Below are positions 9,391-17,910 of a DNA stretch of 32,432 nt, one piece after another. The notes below the pieces were generated by a model. The model made no database searches. It was given only the letters and a program-made list of their open reading frames with translations, and was not told where the DNA came from. Source of the stretch: Bacteroidales bacterium (GTDB lineage Bacteria > Bacteroidota > Bacteroidia > Bacteroidales > JAADJA01); assembly GCA_026984135.1 (NCBI GenBank), contig JALSSR010000114.1, forward strand, positions 1-32,432. Direction: 5' to 3'. A program made the translations under genes and the position numbers. Positions within the stretch are counted from its first letter, which is position 1, and each line of letters begins with the position of its first letter.

Positions 9391-9426
9391 TGTCATTGCG
9401 AGGATGAACGAGTTAGCAATTTGTTG
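9391..9426. repeat. Short interspersed repeat of the TCATTGCGAGG type
   Basis: The spacer between sufB and sufC contains TGTCATTGCGAGGATGAACG followed by AGTTAGCAATTTG. ATTGC and GCAAT form a short inverted repeat. The core TCATTGCGAGGA resembles a repeat motif I know to be widespread in bacterial intergenic DNA. Only one copy is present in this window, so the repeat call relies on that resemblance. Confidence 0.4.
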
Positions 9427-9440
9427 ATTGCAACTGTTTC

Positions 9441-10892
9441 CTATCCCACACTTCCTTCCAGGCTGACCGAAAGTAGTTTTTGCGCTTCCACCGCGAATTC
9501 CATCGGCAATTGTTTCAGCACCTCTTTAGCATATCCGTTGACTATCAGGCCTATGGCATTTTCCGTATCTATTCCTCTCTGCTGACAGTAAAATAGCTGA
9601 TCTTCCGATATTTTTGAAGTGGTAGCTTCATGTTCCACAATCGAAGAACTATTGGCAGTATTGATATATGGAAAAGTATGAGCACCGCATTTGTCGCCGA
9701 GCAACAGTGAATCACATTGTGAATAGTTTCGTGAGTTTTCCGCCCTTTTGCTTATCTTCACAAGACCGCGATAGCTGTTATTGCTAAATCCTGCAGATAT
9801 GCCTTTTGAGATTATTGTGCTTTTCGTGTTTTTGCCGATATGAATCATCTTTGAACCGGTATCCGCCTGTTGGTGATTATTAGTAACCGCAACGGAATAA
9901 AATTCCCCAACCGAATTATCACCGAGCAAAATACAACCCGGATATTTCCATGTAATGGCAGAGCCTGTTTCAACCTGTGTCCAGGAAATTTTAGAGTGAC
10001 TACCCTTGCACATACCGCGCTTTGTTACAAAGTTATAAATACCGCCTTTCCCGTCCTTATCGCCCGGATACCAGTTTTGAACGGTTGAATATTTAACCTC
10101 CGCATCTTTTAAAGCCACTATCTCAACAACCGCAGCATGCAGCTGGTTCTCATCTCTTTGCGGTGCCGTACATCCTTCCATATAGCTAACGTAGCTGCCT
10201 TCGTCCGCAATAAGAAGAGTGCGTTCGAATTGACCTGTTCCGGCAGTGTTTATTCTGAAATATGTTGAAAGTTCAACCGGACATTTTACTCCTTTCGGAA
10301 TATAACAAAACGATCCGTCGGAAAAGACTGCCGAGTTCAGAGCGGCAAAATAGTTATCACCGTAAGGGACAACACTGCCCATATATTTTTTAACGAGTTC
10401 GGGATGATTTTGAACGGCTTCACTGAAAGAGCAAAAAATAATTCCCTGTTTTTCAAGGGTTTCCGAAAAGGTCGTTTTTACCGAGACACTGTCGAATACG
10501 GCATCAACAGCTACACCTGACAGTCTTTTCTGTTCTTCAAGTGAGATTCCGAGCTTGTTAAATGTCTCTAATAGTTCGGGATCAACTTCATCAAGACTAC
10601 TTAGTTCCTTTTTTTCTTTTGGAGCGGCATAGTAAATAATATCCTGATAATCAATGGGCGGAATTTTCAGATGAGCCCAGTCGGGCTCTTTCATAGTTAG
10701 CCATTTGCGATAAGCACGAAGCCGGTATTCAAGAAGAAATTCAGGTTCGTTTTTTTTCATAGAAATATAACGAATAATATCTTCATTGAGACCTTTAGCT
10801 GCTGTTTCCATTTCAATGTCGGTAACAAATCCGTATTTGTAATCACTTTGTGTTACCTCATCAAGTATGTTATTTTGTTCTTCTTCTTTCAT
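9441..10892 (-). CDS. sufB: SufB, FeS assembly scaffold subunit
   Basis: Main scaffold protein of the SUF pathway (483 residues), where the nascent cluster is built with SufC and SufD. Highly conserved segments include [63 protein letters not shown] and [21 protein letters not shown], which contains the candidate cluster/persulfide cysteine region. It is the first gene of the suf array and has its own promoter about 25 nt upstream. The family is highly conserved, so the call is secure. Confidence 0.97.
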   Translation of the reverse strand: MKEEEQNNILDEVTQSDYKYGFVTDIEMETAAKGLNEDIIRYISMKKNEPEFLLEYRLRAYRKWLTMKEPDWAHLKIPPIDYQDIIYYAAPKEKKELSSLDEVDPELLETFNKLGISLEEQKRLSGVAVDAVFDSVSVKTTFSETLEKQGIIFCSFSEAVQNHPELVKKYMGSVVPYGDNYFAALNSAVFSDGSFCYIPKGVKCPVELSTYFRINTAGTGQFERTLLIADEGSYVSYMEGCTAPQRDENQLHAAVVEIVALKDAEVKYSTVQNWYPGDKDGKGGIYNFVTKRGMCKGSHSKISWTQVETGSAITWKYPGCILLGDNSVGEFYSVAVTNNHQQADTGSKMIHIGKNTKSTIISKGISAGFSNNSYRGLVKISKRAENSRNYSQCDSLLLGDKCGAHTFPYINTANSSSIVEHEATTSKISEDQLFYCQQRGIDTENAIGLIVNGYAKEVLKQLPMEFAVEAQKLLSVSLEGSVG

Positions 10893-10917
10893 TCACACAT
10901 TTAATTTGTTTAGGTTG

Positions 10918-10951
10918 CAAAAATACTTTAACCTGCTTATATGTAAACAAA
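10918..10951 (-). promoter_or_regulatory. Promoter of the suf array
   Basis: Minus-strand TTTG (10948-10951) and TATTTTTG (10918-10925) are separated by 22 bp, within the 17-23 bp range reported for Bacteroidetes promoters. The -7 box ends 25 nt before the sufB ATG. The upstream element overlaps the T-run of the psd terminator, so termination and initiation signals are interleaved. Confidence 0.5.
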
Positions 10952-10997
10952 AAAAAATAGGATTTGTTAGTTTATTATGATTTGAATTTAGCAAATC
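10949..10997 (-). terminator. Intrinsic terminator after psd
   Basis: Immediately after the psd stop codon, GATTTGCTA and TAACAAATC (minus strand; arms 10989-10997 and 10961-10969) can pair with one mismatch around a 19-nt loop. A run of Ts follows at about 10949-10957. The stem is AT-rich and the loop long, so it would be a modest terminator. Confidence 0.4.
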
Positions 10998-11957
10998 TTA
11001 TTTCTTGATGGCAATTCTCTCCCCAACCGAAACCTGTGTTTCAAGTCCTTTCCGGGTATTGGTCAGCAAGTCATCGTCAATAATAACTTGTCCCTTTTCA
11101 AATATAAGTACTATGGTTGACCCGCCGAATTTAAAATAGCCTTTTTCTTTTCCCTTTATTGCGATATCGCCCTTGAAGGTTTGTATAATGCTTCCAACCA
11201 TTGTAGCTCCTACTTCCGCCATTATGACATCTCCGAATTGTGGTGTGGAGATAACGGTGTATTCCCTTTTATTCAGACAAAACAGTTCAATCTTCTTTTT
11301 GACAGCTATGGGATTTACCGAATAGTAATCACCGTCAATTTTTACCTCCTTTGAAATAATACCCGACACGGGGAAGTGATATCTGTGATAGTCGGTGGGA
11401 CAAATCCTTACAATTACCAGGCTTCCGTTTTTATATTTTTCCGCCAATGTCAAATCATTAAGAAAGGTTTTCAGATCAAATTTATATCCTTTTATGATGA
11501 AATCCCGGTTTGTAATGTCGTCATAAGCCAGTGCTTTCCCGTCCGCCGGTGAGGTAATTACATTTGCAGCCGTGTCAATGATAACGGCACTCTCTTTCAG
11601 TTTGCGCGTGAAAAAATCATTAAAAGAGATGAAATTTTGCTTTTGGGCGGTGCTGAGGTCAATATTATATTCCTTCACAAAGGGCTTGATTTTTTTTGCA
11701 GAATTAGGTTTATCCATCATATCTCCGTAAACGGAAGAAACAAATTTTCTTTTCACAAGAGTGTATAGTGTTGCTTCACCAACGGGATTATAGTAGAGCC
11801 ATTTCAGCCAACCTTCGCCTGCCACTTTTTCGGTTTTTAATTCACCTGTTTGCCTGTCAATATAATGTATCGGCTCAACAGCAGGTGTCGGCCACAAAGC
11901 CATTCCGGCAATTATTACCAGAATTGAAATGACTATTGTCCTTTTTTTGAGTTTCAT
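10998..11957 (-). CDS. psd: Phosphatidylserine decarboxylase (Psd)
   Basis: Converts phosphatidylserine to phosphatidylethanolamine; a self-cleaving pyruvoyl enzyme of the inner membrane. Numbered from this start, the protein has an N-terminal membrane anchor (about 8-22), FFTRKLK, the Asp of SPADGKA (Asp139), the histidine motif CPTDYHRYHFP (about 186-196) and the processing site FGGST with Ser280 as the predicted pyruvoyl precursor. GGST is a variant of the usual LGST/GGSS. Two earlier ATGs (11972-11975) would add MMYLCY; I chose the ATG at 11957 because MKLKKR plus a hydrophobic stretch is a standard anchor, but the longer form is possible. It is divergent from thiL, with about 40-56 bp between starts. 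Confidence 0.92.
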   Translation of the reverse strand: MKLKKRTIVISILVIIAGMALWPTPAVEPIHYIDRQTGELKTEKVAGEGWLKWLYYNPVGEATLYTLVKRKFVSSVYGDMMDKPNSAKKIKPFVKEYNIDLSTAQKQNFISFNDFFTRKLKESAVIIDTAANVITSPADGKALAYDDITNRDFIIKGYKFDLKTFLNDLTLAEKYKNGSLVIVRICPTDYHRYHFPVSGIISKEVKIDGDYYSVNPIAVKKKIELFCLNKREYTVISTPQFGDVIMAEVGATMVGSIIQTFKGDIAIKGKEKGYFKFGGSTIVLIFEKGQVIIDDDLLTNTRKGLETQVSVGERIAIKK

Positions 11958-12013
11958 ATAGCAAAGATACATCATTTTTATCTAATTTCGCGGCTCAAAA
12001 AAAATGATTAGTT

Positions 12014-13060
12014 ATGCTGGAAGATAAACCGTCACGTACCGAACTTTCCGAGATAGGGGAATTCGGACTGATTGAGCTGCTTACGAAAAATATTTCTCTT
12101 AGAAACAAAAGCTCTGTAAAAGGAGTTGGAGATGATGCGGCTGTTATTGATTATGGAGATAAACAAACATTGATAACCAAGGATTTGCTTATAGAAGGTG
12201 TTCATTTCGATTTGACTTATGTGCCTTTGAAGCATCTCGGATATAAGGCTGTCGTTGTAAACCTTTCGGATATTGTGGCTATGAACGGTACACCAAAGCA
12301 GGTAATTGTTGGGATAGGCGCCTCCAACCGTTTTTCTGTTGAGGCTATTGAAGAGATTTATAAAGGAATCTATCTTGCCTGCGATAAATATAATGTTGAT
12401 ATTGTAGGAGGGGATACGGTTTCCAGTGTAAGTGGACTGGTTATTTCAATAACTGCAGTTGGCGAAGCAAATAAAGAAGATATTATATTCAGAAATACTG
12501 CAAAGAAGGGAGACCTTTTGTTTGTCTCGGGTGATCTCGGAGCTGCTTATGCCGGTTTGCTTTTACTTGAAAGAGAAAAGGCAACTTTTAAAGCCGATCC
12601 GAATATGCAGCCGGATCTTGACGGTTATGATTACATTCTCGGGCGTCAATTAAAGCCTGAAGCAAGGACGGATGTTTTAGAACTTTTGAAAAAGACAGGA
12701 GTTAAACCCACATCAATGATTGATATTTCCGACGGACTGGCATCGGAAATGCTTCATCTGTGTCACGATTCTGACCTCGGAGGAGCTATTTACGAGGATA
12801 AAATTCCCATTGACATCACAACTGCCGGAGTTGCGGAAGAATTTAACATTGATCCGACAACCTGCGCAATGAACGGCGGAGAGGATTATGAATTGCTCTT
12901 TACTATCTCTCAAAATGATTATGAAAAGCTGAAAGGTGTTGACGGGCTAAGCGTTATTGGCCATATGTCGGAGAAAAACGAGGGTGTTAATCTTATAAGC
13001 AGGTCGGGAACTTATGTCCCCATTGAAGCGCAAGGCTGGAACGCCTTTTTTAAGAAATAA
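12014..13060 (+). CDS. thiL: Thiamine-monophosphate kinase (ThiL)
   Basis: ATP-dependent kinase making thiamine pyrophosphate, the cofactor of the 2-oxoacid oxidoreductase encoded further along. The 348-residue protein belongs to the AIR synthase-like fold. Motifs are GVGDDAAVIDYGD (metal/nucleotide binding), TKDLLIEGVHFD, VNLSDIVAMNG, DIVGGDTV, SMIDISDGLASEMLHL and MNGGEDYELLFTI, all typical of ThiL. It is transcribed alone and its last 11 bp overlap, tail to tail, the 3' end of the hybrid kinase gene. No TPP riboswitch fits in the short leader. A TAATTTCG box at 11983-11990 is a weak candidate -7 element. Confidence 0.94.
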   Translation: MLEDKPSRTELSEIGEFGLIELLTKNISLRNKSSVKGVGDDAAVIDYGDKQTLITKDLLIEGVHFDLTYVPLKHLGYKAVVVNLSDIVAMNGTPKQVIVGIGASNRFSVEAIEEIYKGIYLACDKYNVDIVGGDTVSSVSGLVISITAVGEANKEDIIFRNTAKKGDLLFVSGDLGAAYAGLLLLEREKATFKADPNMQPDLDGYDYILGRQLKPEARTDVLELLKKTGVKPTSMIDISDGLASEMLHLCHDSDLGGAIYEDKIPIDITTAGVAEEFNIDPTTCAMNGGEDYELLFTISQNDYEKLKGVDGLSVIGHMSEKNEGVNLISRSGTYVPIEAQGWNAFFKK

Positions 13061-15983
13061 GATTCCTTATTTTTCCAATTAACAGGTCACCGTCAATAGG
13101 TTTGGAAATGTAATCGTCACAACCTTCATTGAGGAATTTTTCCATATCTCCGTCCATAGCATATGCTGTTTGTGCCAGCACCGGAATATCTTTTTTTAGT
13201 TTTTTAATTGCTTTCGTAGCATCAATACCATTAATGACCGGCATCTGAATATCCATTAATACGATATCAATTTCGTCAATATGTTCTTTAAACATTTCAA
13301 TTGCCTCATTTCCGTCTTTGGCCCATAAAAGTTTTGAACCTGTTTCTTCGAGAAGTATTTCAAGAACATAGTAATTTGACGGTTCATCCTCCGCTACGAG
13401 AATAGTGATCTCTTTCCAGTTAATGTCAGCCTTAACTTCCTGAGACTCTTTTTCTTCCGAAATATAATGAACTATCTTGCCCGGAAGGGTAAAATAAAAT
13501 GTTGAGCCTTTACCGGGCTCTGACTCAAGCCAGATCCTTCCTCCAAGGTTGTCAACAAGGCTTTTTGTTATTGCGAGACCAAGGCCGGTACCGCCGTATT
13601 TTTTATTGAAAGTATCATCAACCTGCCTGAATCTTTCAAAAATTAACCTTTGCTTGTCTTTCGGAATACCAATGCCGCTATCTTTTACATAAAACAAAAT
13701 TTCATCGCTGTTTGCCAATTTACTATTCAGATAGTATCCAAAGCTAATTTTACCCGTATCCGTAAACTTTATAGCATTGTTCACAAGGTTTGACATAATC
13801 TGGGTAAATCTTGTAGGATCGGTAATTAATGTGAAATCATCATTTTTAATATCAAGATGTAATGATAATTCAATATTGTCACCCTTGTTTTCCTTCAGGA
13901 ATTCTTTATTGGAATTATAAAGTTCGGTAAGTTGCTTGTTTATATTACATTCGGAAAAGCTGATGTTTATTTGATTTGATTCTATCTTGGCTATATCAAT
14001 AATATCGTTGATAATATTTAGAAGTTGTTTGCCACTGTTATTTATTATCGCAATATAGCTTTTCATGTCTCCTGTATCAGTGTCCGACGAAAGAAGGCTT
14101 GAAAATCCCATTATGGCATTGAGTGGTGTTCTGATTTCGTGTGACAGGTTTGCAAGAAATGCGGTTTTAAGTCTGTCTGATTCCTCAGCTTTTTCTTTTG
14201 CAATAAGTAATTCGGCTGTTCTCTCATTCACTCTTTTTTCAAGTTCGTTGTGAGCTTTTTTGAGTTTTTCCTCTGCTTGTTTTCTCTCGGTCAGGTCAAC
14301 ATCAAGGCAAAAAAGTATGGGCTCTTTTCCATCTGAAAAGACTGCCGTATGGATTGAGTAAACAGGTATGAGGTGCCCGTCTTTATGTTTAAGCATCACT
14401 TCTTCGGGTGGTTCCGTTTCGCCTGATTTTATAATTGTTTTGCTTTTTTCAAGCCTTTTTAAAAATGTTTTCTTTAAATTATCCGGGATTTTTAAATCCA
14501 CTATTTTTTTACCTAAAGCTTCCTTTTCACTATATCCATATAGCTTTTCACTGGCTTTATTCCAGAAAATAACCGTGCCTTCGGTATTGTAGCCATGGAT
14601 GGAAACTCCCGGGACAAAATTTGACAAATTCCTGAAACGCTCCTCGCTTTCTTTTAGTTTAACTGTTTGATTCTCTTTTTCTTTTAACATCTCGGAGAAA
14701 TCCTCCCATAAAACATCAAAAGCAATAAAAACATCTTTAAAAGGGTTGTTTTCCGGTATTTCAATATTAGGTTTCTCCGTGAAGGATTCACCCGCTGAAA
14801 TACTTCCAATATCAGACAGTATCTTTTCAACCGTTTTGTTTTGTATAGCTCTTAGTCTGTATATCTCTTCCTGTTGCCTTTTAACAATGTCGCGAAGTTC
14901 TTTTTTGGAATTAGGTATGCTGATAATTTCGGTATTGTCATCCGCTTCGGTGTATGAAAGGTAAAGGTCTTTGTTTAAAGGACTGTGATTTGCAAGAATA
15001 AATTCAAATGCACTTTCAATGGAGTTTGAAATTTTCCATTTTTTATATTGTGAAGGGAATATTTTTTTATGGATTTTAATCAAGAAGGCAACTATCTGTG
15101 AAGGGACGGTTACAAATATGTTTGAATATTCACGAAAATCTTCTTCTTTCGCAGTGCTATACTTCCGTGCTTTAATAGTTAGTCCTCGCATTTTTCGGAA
15201 GTCACCTATGCTGAAAAACTTGTTATCTTCTTTGTTGAATGAGAAGGTCTTGATTATGTCGTAATTTATTTTATATACCGCATCAATATCTTCTGCTTGT
15301 GCAAATCCTTCAAAAACCATTAGCAAAATATTTCCTTCAATAACCGAACAACTGTATTTGAATTTCTCTCCTGAAGAAATATATTTCCAATTTTCATTTT
15401 GATATAATCGTAATCTGTTGCTACCCACTACAATATGGTTTCTTTCTTTTTCCCAAAGTTTTATAAAAACCGGTGACAAGTAATCTGAAGCCAAAGGCAA
15501 ATCATTATTAGCAATTTCATCGGAAATCCTTTTACGTATTAAGCCGAGGGCTTCCTCCTGAGAGCCACAAAGTGTAATAAAACCTCCTACTTTTGTTTTG
15601 TAAATTATGTTTGCAACTAATTGGACTGTTTTTTTTGCACCAATTACAAAGGATCCTCCGTGATTATCCCAATGCTTATACTTCTTAACTCCAAGTCTTC
15701 TGACTTCCGTTGTTATCCACCTGAGGCCTCTAATGTCTTCAATGAAATATACATTTCTTCTTATGCCGGCATTTTTTACGGCATTAAGTATCTTGTCGGA
15801 TATTTCGGTGTGTCCTTTAAAAGAATCGAGATCATATGTTCCTTTTAGTGTAGTTTTAAAAATGGTATCTTCCAAATGTTCAAAGACAACACTGTATTTT
15901 CCTGTCGGGTTTGTATAGGTCAACTCCTCCGGCTTTAATTTTAAACTTTCTAAATCAATGGTATTAATTTTATATTCAGCCAT
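13050..15983 (-). CDS. Soluble hybrid sensor histidine kinase with duplicated N-terminal domain
   Basis: A 977-residue protein with no membrane segments, so a cytoplasmic sensor. Order: two related ~115-residue domains (about 39-155 and 218-332) that I do not recognise; a coiled coil (about 360-394); PAS/PAC (about 446-564); a second coiled coil; HisKA with phospho-His614 in SHEIRTPLNA; HATPase_c (about 722-837, with NNAIKF, DSGIGI, GGTGLGL); and a C-terminal receiver (858-976) with Asp911 in LMDIQMP. The two N-terminal units share secondary-structure order and a VYFIEDIRGLRW / FFSIGDFRKMRGLT motif, reminiscent of STAS/SpoIIAA-like folds, so one arose by duplication. The start at 15983 (MAEYKINTID) is preferred over an upstream extension reaching into the uvrC side. 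No partner regulator is adjacent. Confidence 0.9.
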   Translation of the reverse strand: MAEYKINTIDLESLKLKPEELTYTNPTGKYSVVFEHLEDTIFKTTLKGTYDLDSFKGHTEISDKILNAVKNAGIRRNVYFIEDIRGLRWITTEVRRLGVKKYKHWDNHGGSFVIGAKKTVQLVANIIYKTKVGGFITLCGSQEEALGLIRKRISDEIANNDLPLASDYLSPVFIKLWEKERNHIVVGSNRLRLYQNENWKYISSGEKFKYSCSVIEGNILLMVFEGFAQAEDIDAVYKINYDIIKTFSFNKEDNKFFSIGDFRKMRGLTIKARKYSTAKEEDFREYSNIFVTVPSQIVAFLIKIHKKIFPSQYKKWKISNSIESAFEFILANHSPLNKDLYLSYTEADDNTEIISIPNSKKELRDIVKRQQEEIYRLRAIQNKTVEKILSDIGSISAGESFTEKPNIEIPENNPFKDVFIAFDVLWEDFSEMLKEKENQTVKLKESEERFRNLSNFVPGVSIHGYNTEGTVIFWNKASEKLYGYSEKEALGKKIVDLKIPDNLKKTFLKRLEKSKTIIKSGETEPPEEVMLKHKDGHLIPVYSIHTAVFSDGKEPILFCLDVDLTERKQAEEKLKKAHNELEKRVNERTAELLIAKEKAEESDRLKTAFLANLSHEIRTPLNAIMGFSSLLSSDTDTGDMKSYIAIINNSGKQLLNIINDIIDIAKIESNQINISFSECNINKQLTELYNSNKEFLKENKGDNIELSLHLDIKNDDFTLITDPTRFTQIMSNLVNNAIKFTDTGKISFGYYLNSKLANSDEILFYVKDSGIGIPKDKQRLIFERFRQVDDTFNKKYGGTGLGLAITKSLVDNLGGRIWLESEPGKGSTFYFTLPGKIVHYISEEKESQEVKADINWKEITILVAEDEPSNYYVLEILLEETGSKLLWAKDGNEAIEMFKEHIDEIDIVLMDIQMPVINGIDATKAIKKLKKDIPVLAQTAYAMDGDMEKFLNEGCDDYISKPIDGDLLIGKIRNLIS

Positions 15984-16058
15984 TTGCCAACAAATAATTT
16001 TAAAATTTTTCCGGGATTTATGCTTTTTAACAGCGCTAAAATACAAAACTTATCTAAT

Positions 16059-16094
16059 TTTGAAAATTATTTTTTTATAAAATGTATAATTTTG
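16059..16094 (+). promoter_or_regulatory. Candidate promoter for uvrC
   Basis: TTTG (16059-16062) and TAATTTTG (16087-16094) are 24 bp apart, slightly beyond the usual range. A purine-rich AGAAAGGAAA follows just before the TTG at 16116. If real, it excludes the upstream ATG at 16020 as the uvrC start. The region is AT-rich, so chance matches are possible. Confidence 0.3.
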
Positions 16095-16115
16095 GTAAGC
16101 AACAGAAAGGAAATA

Positions 16116-17906
16116 TTGAAACAAATTATTAAGACATTACCCGGAAAACCAGGTATTTACCAATTCTTAAACAGAGACGGTAAAGTTATTTATGTGGGTA
16201 AGGCGAAAAATCTGAAAAAACGGGTTTCTACGTATTTTGGATCTGAACAGTTTGGTAAGGTCAGGGTTTTAGTCGGTAAAATTGCGGATATAAAACATAT
16301 TGTTGTTGATACTGAACTTGATGCACTGTTACTGGAGAATAATCTTATTAAAAAATATCAGCCGCGTTATAATGTGATGCTGAAGGATGATAAAACCTTT
16401 CCCTGGATCTGTGTAAAGAATGAACCCTTCCCAAGGATTTTTTCGACAAGGAATGTTGTGAAAGACGGTTCTGCTTACTTCGGGCCCTATGCGTCGGTAA
16501 AAATGATGAATACACTCCTTGACCTAATCCGGAATTTGTACCGGTTGCGAACCTGCAGGCTTAATCTGAAAACGGAAAATATAAGAAAGGGAAAGTTTAA
16601 GGTTTGTCTTGAATACCATATCGGGAACTGCAAAGGGCCTTGCGTCGGGTTGCAGACAGAGGAGGATTATGACAATACAATTTCAGAGATAAAGGAGATT
16701 TTAAAGGGGAATATCTATTCTGTTATCCGGCAGCTAAAGGAATTGATGACTAAGTATGCAGATGCTTTGGAGTTTGAGAATGCACAAATCGTTAAGGAGA
16801 AAATAGAACTGCTTGAGAAGTATAAAAGCAAATCAATCGTTGTTAATCCGAAGATTGAAAATGTTGATGTCTTTTCAATCATTTCAGATCAAAACTCCGG
16901 TTATGTAAATTATTTCAGGGTTGTAAACGGAGCTATTGTTCAGTCTCATACCGTCGAGCTAAAGAAAAAGCTTGATGAGACTGATGAAGCCCTTCTTGCA
17001 CTTGCCATTGTTGATCTGAGAGAAAGGTTTGAAAGTAATGCTCCCGAGATCATTGTTCCAGTTGCGCTTGAGCTTGTTTTGCCGGATACAACATTTACCG
17101 TTCCCAAAATCGGGGATAAGAAACATCTGCTTGAATTGTCCGAAAGAAACGCAAAATATTATAAACTGGAAAAAGAGAAACGGATGGAGTTGGTTGATCC
17201 GGAACGGCATACAAACAGGATTATGGAGAGGATGATGAAAGATCTGCGTATGAATGTGGAACCAAGGCATATAGAGTGTTTTGATAACTCGAATATCCAA
17301 GGTGAGTTTCCTGTAGCTGCAATGGTCTGTTTTAGAAATGCCAAACCAAGTAAAAAGGAATATCGTCACTTTAACATAAAAACAGTTGAGGGTCCAAATG
17401 ATTTTGCGTCAATGGAAGAGGTGATATTCAGGCGGTATAAAAGAGTTCTTGATGAGAATGAATCTCTGCCGCAACTAATTGTCGTTGATGGTGGTAAGGG
17501 ACAGTTGAGTGCAGCGCTGAAAAGTCTGGAGAAACTGAAACTCCGTGGTAAAATTTCAATAATCGGAATTGCAAAACGACTTGAGGAGATCTATTATCCG
17601 GGAGATTCTCTCCCACTGTATCTTGATAAAAAATCAGAGACACTGAAAATTATTCAACACCTAAGGGATGAGGCTCATCGTTTTGGTATTACACATCATC
17701 GTAACAAACGGAGTAAAGATGCCGTTAAATCCGTATTGACGGATATTGAAGGAATCGGTTACTCTTATGCGCAAAAGCTGCTTTGGAAATTTAAATCCGT
17801 AAAGAAAATAAAAGAGGCGTCGCTTGAAGAGTTACAGGAGACGATTGGGAAATCGAAGGGGAAGATTGTTTATGATTATTTCAGGAAAACAGAATCAAAT
17901 GGCTGA
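16116..17906 (+). CDS. uvrC: Excinuclease ABC subunit C (UvrC)
   Basis: Nuclease subunit of nucleotide excision repair that incises on both sides of a lesion. From this start the protein is 596 residues, close to the usual length. Order: GIY-YIG domain (PGIYQFL ... VIYVGKAKNLKKRV), a Cys cluster (CRLN, CLEYHIGNCKGPC), UVR domain (about 150-185), the UvrC RNase H-like endonuclease region (ECFDNSNIQGEFPVAAMV, VVDGGKGQL) and a C-terminal HhH (LTDIEGIGYSYAQKLL). The start is uncertain: the frame is open to 15984, an ATG exists at 16020, and TTG codons lie at 16092 and 16116. I prefer TTG 16116 because it gives a family-like N-terminus and follows a GGAAA. The gene ends 4 bp from the convergent histidine kinase. 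Confidence 0.9.
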   Translation: MKQIIKTLPGKPGIYQFLNRDGKVIYVGKAKNLKKRVSTYFGSEQFGKVRVLVGKIADIKHIVVDTELDALLLENNLIKKYQPRYNVMLKDDKTFPWICVKNEPFPRIFSTRNVVKDGSAYFGPYASVKMMNTLLDLIRNLYRLRTCRLNLKTENIRKGKFKVCLEYHIGNCKGPCVGLQTEEDYDNTISEIKEILKGNIYSVIRQLKELMTKYADALEFENAQIVKEKIELLEKYKSKSIVVNPKIENVDVFSIISDQNSGYVNYFRVVNGAIVQSHTVELKKKLDETDEALLALAIVDLRERFESNAPEIIVPVALELVLPDTTFTVPKIGDKKHLLELSERNAKYYKLEKEKRMELVDPERHTNRIMERMMKDLRMNVEPRHIECFDNSNIQGEFPVAAMVCFRNAKPSKKEYRHFNIKTVEGPNDFASMEEVIFRRYKRVLDENESLPQLIVVDGGKGQLSAALKSLEKLKLRGKISIIGIAKRLEEIYYPGDSLPLYLDKKSETLKIIQHLRDEAHRFGITHHRNKRSKDAVKSVLTDIEGIGYSYAQKLLWKFKSVKKIKEASLEELQETIGKSKGKIVYDYFRKTESNG

Positions 17907-17910
17907 TGAA

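Noticed and set aside
11962-11969. TATCTTTG as a psd promoter -7 box
   Set aside because: It ends only 4 nt before the ATG at 11957 and has no TTTG at a proper distance, so it is probably a chance match.
11958-12013. TPP riboswitch before thiL
   Set aside because: The psd-thiL intergenic region is too short for a THI element and lacks its conserved CUGAGA-type core.
13050-13060. Overlap of thiL and hybrid kinase as a sign of a frameshift
   Set aside because: Both proteins end with complete family C-termini; an 11-bp tail-to-tail overlap is ordinary.
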